Below are positions 34,219-38,316 of a DNA stretch of 38,316 nt, one piece after another. The stretch comes from JBBRCX01 sp038204465. Lineage in GTDB: Bacteria; Planctomycetota; Phycisphaerae; Tepidisphaerales; Tepidisphaeraceae. Numbering within the stretch: position 1 is the stretch's first letter; the number at the start of each line of letters is the position of its first letter. The translations under genes and the position numbers were made by a program. The DNA lies in the NCBI GenBank assembly GCA_038204465.1, contig JBBRCX010000042.1, forward strand, positions 1 through 38,316, given 5' to 3'. The notes below the pieces were generated by a model. That model saw only the letters and a program-made list of their open reading frames with translations, made no database searches and was not told the origin of the DNA.

Positions 34219-34260
34219 GGCGTTTGCTGAACTGCGCGGCCGCTGCCAGAGCGCTGCGGC

Positions 34261-35451
34261 TTACGGGTTCGTCACCGGCTTCAGTTCGGCGTTGGCGTGG
34301 CGCGGGAGCGTGATGGTGAACGTGGTGCCGCGTCCAAGCTCGCTTTCGACTTCGACGTGGCCGCCGTGCATTTCGATGAAGCGTTTGACTACCGCGAGGC
34401 CGAGCCCGATTCCCTGCCGGCCATGCTCGTATTGCCCCGACGAATGCTTGGAGACGTTGAAGCCGGTGAAGAACGGCTCGAAGAGGCGCTGCCGCCACTG
34501 GGGATCGATGCCTGCGCCGGTATCGCTGACGCGGATCTGGATGTCGCCATCATTGCCCGGTGCGGCGTGGAGCCCGACGCGTCCGTGGTCGGGCGTGAAC
34601 TTGATGGCGTTGAGAAGCAGGTGATTGACGCTATCGCGGATTCTTGAAGCGTCGACGTCGGCGACGCCCAGGTTCGCGGGCAAGTCGAGCGCGAGCGTCT
34701 GGCCGCGCAATTCGATGAACGGCCGGACGTCGTCGGCGGCTTCGCTGAGCAGCGCGGCCAGGTCCTGCGGGCGGCGCTGGAGCCCGCGATCATAATCGCC
34801 GGCAAGGAGCATCGAGATGAGCTGATCGACGAGGTGCTGCAGGCGCTGCGCGGCGTGCTCGATGCGCCCGAGCGAGCCATGCAGGACGGGATCGGCGGGC
34901 AGCTTTATGGCGAGCTTGGTGAGGCCGAGCAGGATGGTGAGAGGGGTTCGCAATTCGTGGCTTGCGACCTGGATAAAGGCGGTCTTTAATGCGTTGGCAT
35001 GCTTTAGCTCTGTGTTAGCCTTCTCGAGCTGTGCGTTCTTCGACTGCAGCTCGTCGGTCAAACGTGTACGGTCCACGAGAAGGTCGTAACGTTCGACCGC
35101 CTCGCGAATGATGGTCAGCAACTCGTCGGGGTCCCAGGGCTTGGTGATGTATCGATAAACCTGCCCGGCGTTGATGGCGCCGACGACCGCGGTGAGGTCG
35201 GGGTATCCGGTGAAGAGCAGCCGGATCGCTTCCGGATGCTCGCCTCGAACGCGGCTGAGGAACTCGACGCCGCTCATTTCCGGCATGCGCTGGTCGGTCA
35301 TGACGACGTGTACTTCTTCCTGCTGCAGAATCTGCAGGCCCTCGGCGGCGCGGGTTGCGCCGAGGACGCGATATTCGAGCCGCAGCAGGTCCTGCACGCT
35401 CTTGACCACGTCGGGCTCGTCGTCGACGACCAGGATGGTGTGTTTGGTCAA
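34261..35451 (-). CDS. Receiver-histidine kinase hybrid
   Basis: Start at TTG 35451 (MTKHTILVVDDEP), with AAAGG seven bases upstream; the longer frame to 35664 starts in non-conserved sequence. The 396-residue protein has a receiver at its N-terminus (VVDDEPD, VMTDQRMPEMSG with phospho-Asp, LLFTGY, YITKPWD), a coiled coil (~125-160), HisKA with VASHELRTPLTILLG and HATPase with NHLLLNAIKFTP, DTGAGIDPQ and GIGLGLAVVKRF. A receiver in front of a kinase, with no sensory domain, marks a relay element that is itself controlled by another kinase. It lies upstream of the frameshifted kinase and diverges from the next receiver gene across a 264-base gap. Confidence 0.9.
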   Translation of the reverse strand: MTKHTILVVDDEPDVVKSVQDLLRLEYRVLGATRAAEGLQILQQEEVHVVMTDQRMPEMSGVEFLSRVRGEHPEAIRLLFTGYPDLTAVVGAINAGQVYRYITKPWDPDELLTIIREAVERYDLLVDRTRLTDELQSKNAQLEKANTELKHANALKTAFIQVASHELRTPLTILLGLTKLAIKLPADPVLHGSLGRIEHAAQRLQHLVDQLISMLLAGDYDRGLQRRPQDLAALLSEAADDVRPFIELRGQTLALDLPANLGVADVDASRIRDSVNHLLLNAIKFTPDHGRVGLHAAPGNDGDIQIRVSDTGAGIDPQWRQRLFEPFFTGFNVSKHSSGQYEHGRQGIGLGLAVVKRFIEMHGGHVEVESELGRGTTFTITLPRHANAELKPVTNP

Positions 35452-35715
35452 AGGTGAAACCTTTAAGGCCGGCGCGCATCGGTAGATGCGGCAGGGAGCG
35501 ATTATGCCGGATGCGACGCCGCCCGGCGACGGCAAACCTCCCGCGGCCGGGCTGGTTTGCGAAATTGAGCGGCGAAGGAGCAGTAAGCCCGAAAAGAATT
35601 GCCGTGCGTAAGGACTGAGCTGGAGGTATATTAGGCGGTGCGGCGGCCGGGGCCCAGGACACATCGAATCCCGGCTCGTCGTGAAACCGTTGTGACATTT
35701 CGTTAAGGGGCAGAC

Positions 35716-36117
35716 ATGAAGAAGCGCATTCTCGTCGTCGACGACGAGCCCGATTTCAGTGGCGTGCTTAAGCTTCAGCTGGAGACGCTGGGGTATTACG
35801 AAGTGCTGGAAGAGAACGAGCCGGCGCGGGTGATCCAGAGCGGGCGGCAGTTCGACCCGGACCTGATCATCCTGGACATCATGATGCCGGAGGTCGACGG
35901 CAGCGAGTTGGCTGCGCGCATCAAGTCAGACCGCGTGCTCTGGGACATTCCCGTCATCTTCCTGACCGCGTTGATCCTCGGCGATGAGGCTCCCAGCGGC
36001 TCGTGCAGCCGCGGCGGCCACACATTTCTCCCCAAGTCGATCCCGATGGAGAAGCTGATCGAGTGCATCGAAGGGAAGATCGGGGAGAAGAATGCGGTGA
36101 GTGCGGGGGCGCGATGA
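35716..36117 (+). CDS. Single-domain response regulator
   Basis: The 133-residue receiver starts at ATG with AGGGGCAG upstream. VVDDEPDFSG (acidic pair), LIILDIMMPEVDG (phospho-Asp), VIFLTALI and FLPKSI complete the site. Between the Thr and Lys strands it has an unusually Ser/Gly/Cys-rich loop (GDEAPSGSCSRGGHT). No output domain follows. Together with the receiver at 31665 and the receiver-kinase, it makes three receivers near three kinases, so a phosphorelay or shared output is likely. The 264-base gap upstream has no clear promoter; only GC-rich sequence is seen. Confidence 0.9.
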   Translation: MKKRILVVDDEPDFSGVLKLQLETLGYYEVLEENEPARVIQSGRQFDPDLIILDIMMPEVDGSELAARIKSDRVLWDIPVIFLTALILGDEAPSGSCSRGGHTFLPKSIPMEKLIECIEGKIGEKNAVSAGAR

Positions 36118-36236
36118 GGCGAGAGGCGTTTCAAATGTAGTGGTTGGGGGCAAAACGTTGGCGTAAGCGCGATGTCTGGCGGCCGGGACGAGGATTGTGT
36201 TGCGGGTGAGAGTGGTGTGAAGCGCTACGCCGCTCA

Positions 36237-36255
36237 CACGGGCGGGACGCCCGTG
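36237..36255. repeat. Intergenic CACGGGCG palindrome
   Basis: CACGGGCG and CGCCCGTG are inverted repeats of eight bases around GGA, followed by CCAC as in the copy at 15703. It lies in a 221-base gap between the receiver and the pseudopilin gene; an overlapping imperfect inverted repeat (GTGTGAAGCG / CGCTCACAC) lies just upstream. Confidence 0.7.
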
Positions 36256-36338
36256 CCACGGATATATCAGCGCGGGGGGATTCTCTGTTCACGTTCCAGG
36301 GTTTGAGAGTTAGGTTCTGACTGCATAGGCACTCACAG

Positions 36339-37088
36339 GTGACGGTGCGGATGCGGGACTTCTCAGGTCGGCACGAACGGGACTGCGAGGTGGTTCGCCG
36401 GGCGTTCACGCTGGTGGAACTGCTTGTGGTGATGGGCGTGATCGGTCTGCTGATGTCGCTGCTGTTGCCGGTGCTGGGCAAGGCGCAGGAATCGGCGCGG
36501 CGCACCGCCTGCTTGAGCAACCTGCGGCAGGTGCACCTGACGTATCAGTTTTACGCGCTGGCGAACAAGGACCATGTGCCGCTGGGATATCGGGCGGGGC
36601 GCAAGCAGTTCAACAGCATGGTCTATTCGGCGACGTCGGGGAAGTTCTGCCTCTTCGGCATTCTTCACATGACCAACAGCCTGCCGCAGCCGCAGGTTTT
36701 TTTCTGCCCGTCGGACGGCGATCCGCGCTCGATGTTCGCTTCGGATGTCAACCCGTGGCCGCCGGGAGTCGACACGACCAAGCACACCTACGCGGGGTAT
36801 GGCTGCCGGCCGGAAGTCGAATTGCCGGATGAATTCCAGCTCGTTCCCGGCGTGAAGATCCCCCGACTGAGCGACTTCCGCAACAAGGCGATCTTCGCGG
36901 ACCTGACCGCGCTGCCTGCGCGGCTGAATACCCGTCACAAGACGGGCGTGAACGTTTTGTACGGCGATGGCTCGGCGCGCTGGATCGAGCGGAGTTTTTT
37001 CGACGCAGACCTGATGAAGTGCACCGCGATCGTGCCCGCCGCCAATCCATATCAGGATAAGATCTGGGCCGTCTTCGACCGCTTCTGA
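36339..37088 (+). CDS. Type II/IV pseudopilin-like protein with prepilin N-terminal methylation motif
   Basis: The 249 residues (GTG 36339; an in-frame ATG 36351 is an alternative) contain RRAFTLVELLVVMGVIGLLMSLLLPVLGKAQESARRTACLSNLRQ. This is the FTLVELLVV prepilin cleavage-methylation motif followed by the amphipathic helix and C-x-x-N-x-R-Q of planctomycete pseudopilins. The globular part has FFCPSDGDPRSMF and HKTGVNVLYGDGSARWI, the H-x-x-G-x-N-x-l-y-x-D-G-x-a motif recurrent in planctomycete pseudopilins. Such proteins are abundant in this phylum, processed by PilD and placed in the cell envelope. No cluster of secretion genes is nearby, so its role is open. Confidence 0.85.
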   Translation: MTVRMRDFSGRHERDCEVVRRAFTLVELLVVMGVIGLLMSLLLPVLGKAQESARRTACLSNLRQVHLTYQFYALANKDHVPLGYRAGRKQFNSMVYSATSGKFCLFGILHMTNSLPQPQVFFCPSDGDPRSMFASDVNPWPPGVDTTKHTYAGYGCRPEVELPDEFQLVPGVKIPRLSDFRNKAIFADLTALPARLNTRHKTGVNVLYGDGSARWIERSFFDADLMKCTAIVPAANPYQDKIWAVFDRF

Positions 37089-37192
37089 TGACTTGGGTGA
37101 GATTTCTTTCGCCCCTGTGCCGCGCTCGCCGAACATGACGACACCTTCGATCCAGCGACCAGACCACTTTCCCGCCCAAGACCCACCCAAGC

Positions 37193-37960
37193 ATGCTTAG
37201 ATTCCATGACGTCGGCGACTGGGGTTCGGAGGCGATCCAGGTGAGATGGGCGGCGAGTTCGCACGTCGTGCCGCCGGAAGCCGCCGCGCTGATTGAAGAG
37301 GCGTGGCGGGAGGCGATGGAGCGCCCGGGCGTGAAACTTTTCGACGGGCCCATGTGCCGCATGGAATCATGGGCGGCGACGCCGGACCGGCTGGAGTTGG
37401 TGCTCAGCCTCACGTCTTACAAGTTGTTTCTGGGGACGAACCTGACGCACCCGGAGTTGGCGGAGCAGTTTGGGCGGCAGGTGCTGGCGAACCCGATTGG
37501 CGTGAGCCCGGCGCTGGAGAGCGCGGACGGGTACCTGCTGCTGGGGCGGCGCAACTCTTCGCTGGCGTATTATCCGGGGGGGGTGCATCCGTTCGCGGGG
37601 GCGCTGGAGCCGCGCGACGGGCTGGATCTGTTCGGCGCGGTGCGGCGTGAGTTGGCGGAGGAGCTCTCTTTTGGCGATGCGGATGTTTCGGAGATTCGCT
37701 GCACGGGGATCGTGGAAGACGTGGGGCTGCGGCAGCCGGAGGTGATCTTCCGGGTCCATTCACCGCTGACGCGCGATCAGATTTACGGGCAGGTGAAGCG
37801 CGATGAGCACCATGAAGGGTGGGCGATTCCAGCGACTTCCGAAGCGATTGAATCGGCGGTTCGCGATCCTGCGCTGACCCCGGTTGCGGTGGCGGCGCTG
37901 GTGCTGTGGGGGCGCGTGCGGCTGGGGGATGAATGGTTCAATTCGCTGCGGATGCGGTAG
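37193..37960 (+). CDS. Nudix-fold protein, NUDT22-like
   Basis: The 255 residues hold LTSYKLFLGTNLTHPEL, then LANPIGVSPALESADGYLLLGRRN, and GALEPRDGLDLFGAVRRELAEELSF. The last is a degenerate Nudix box (R-E-L-x-E-E-L with the final G replaced by S and no spaced Glu upstream). The T-S-Y-K-x-F-L-G-T-N and P-L/I-G-V-x-x-A-L segments match the animal UDP-sugar hydrolase NUDT22, which hydrolyses UDP-glucose with a non-canonical box. So this may cleave a nucleotide sugar, fitting the glycan genes in the window. The similarity is by motif only. Confidence 0.65.
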   Translation: MLRFHDVGDWGSEAIQVRWAASSHVVPPEAAALIEEAWREAMERPGVKLFDGPMCRMESWAATPDRLELVLSLTSYKLFLGTNLTHPELAEQFGRQVLANPIGVSPALESADGYLLLGRRNSSLAYYPGGVHPFAGALEPRDGLDLFGAVRRELAEELSFGDADVSEIRCTGIVEDVGLRQPEVIFRVHSPLTRDQIYGQVKRDEHHEGWAIPATSEAIESAVRDPALTPVAVAALVLWGRVRLGDEWFNSLRMR

Positions 37961-38008
37961 AGGGCGGGCATGCTTTACCTCTAAGAGGCCGGGGCTTACG
38001 TTCGGTGC

Positions 38009-38316
38009 ATGAGTTTGTCACACGACCTGCGGTACGCGATCGAGCTGGCGCGGGGGGCCGGCAAGATTGTCCTCGAGCATTATGGCAAGGTGGAGCGGCT
38101 GACGAAGACGCACGCGGCGGCGTCGGAGGAGGCGGTCACGGACGCGGACCGCGCGAGCCAGAGATTCATCGTCGGCGGGTTGCGCAAGCGGTTCCCGGGC
38201 GACGGCGTGGTGGGCGAAGAAAACGAGACGGGGTCGGCGATTACGTTCGAATGTCCGGACGCGCAGGGGCGGGTGTGGGTGATCGATCCGATCGACGGCA
38301 CGAACAATTTCATCGC
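38009..38316 (+). CDS. Inositol monophosphatase-family protein (3' end outside window)
   Basis: Partial frame from ATG 38009 to the window edge, 102 residues. It begins with a helix (LRYAIELARGAGKIVLEHY), then VTDADRASQRFIV (KxxxDxVTxAD-like), VVGEENE (conserved Glu pair of the metal site) and VWVIDPIDGTNNF, the D-P-I-D-G-T-x-N-F motif that defines this Mg-dependent phosphatase family, including SuhB, CysQ and archaeal fructose bisphosphatases. Which sugar phosphate is cut is open; the window ends before the second metal motif. Confidence 0.85.
   Translation, partial: MSLSHDLRYAIELARGAGKIVLEHYGKVERLTKTHAAASEEAVTDADRASQRFIVGGLRKRFPGDGVVGEENETGSAITFECPDAQGRVWVIDPIDGTNNFI

Overview
The window is GC-rich, densely coded bacterial DNA that most resembles a soil or freshwater planctomycete, probably of the Phycisphaerae. 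The clues are a pseudopilin-like protein with a short prepilin cleavage motif and an H-x-DG-type tail, many orphan sensor kinases, GC-rich intergenic palindromes with a CACGGGCG/CGCCCGTG core, and frequent GTG and TTG starts. The assignment rests on gene style, not on a marker gene. I see no rRNA, tRNA or CRISPR array.

Layout. (1) 1-3649 is a decayed accessory region: the tail of an IS5-family transposase abuts the broken N-terminal part of a secreted alpha/beta-hydrolase (lipase-like) gene. That gene also carries an in-frame TGA. A secreted beta-sandwich protein and an RHS/YD-repeat remnant follow. (2) 3650-23742 is a large envelope-glycan locus. It holds an ABC-2 polysaccharide export permease without its ATPase, two giant multi-pass membrane proteins (GT-C/PTPS-related style) flanking a polyprenyl-phosphate-sugar-synthase-like GT2, and sugar-nucleotide enzymes (epimerase, an unusual nucleotide-sugar dehydrogenase, an SDR, a Gfo/Idh protein). 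It continues with a near-complete GDP-D-glycero-alpha-D-manno-heptose set: HddA-like kinase, HddC-like nucleotidyltransferase, GmhA-like SIS isomerase and a GmhB-like phosphatase fused to a transaldolase. A GT2 and an AEC-family transporter close the block. A lower-GC cassette encoding a PUA/EVE-like plus HNH endonuclease is inserted, in the opposite direction, in the middle of the heptose genes.

(3) 23872-25475 carries a UbiA prenyltransferase and, divergently, lumazine synthase. (4) 25611-36117 is a signalling island: an orphan CheR, a GAF/PAS histidine kinase, polyphosphate kinase 1, a small unknown protein, two stand-alone receivers, a receiver-kinase, and a membrane PAS kinase split by a single-base frameshift. 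(5) 36339-38316 holds a pseudopilin-like protein, a NUDT22-like Nudix protein and the start of an inositol-monophosphatase-family gene cut by the window edge.

How the parts may work together (inference): the transaldolase half can make or remodel sedoheptulose 7-phosphate, and the SIS, kinase, phosphatase and nucleotidyltransferase convert it to a nucleotide-activated heptose. The SDR, Gfo/Idh and epimerase enzymes could modify sugars. The GT2 enzymes and the GT-C-like membrane proteins would assemble the glycan, and the Wzm-like permease would export it. Four kinds of damage are visible: the IS insertion, an internal stop, an RHS remnant and a frameshift. The internal stop and the frameshift could be assembly errors.
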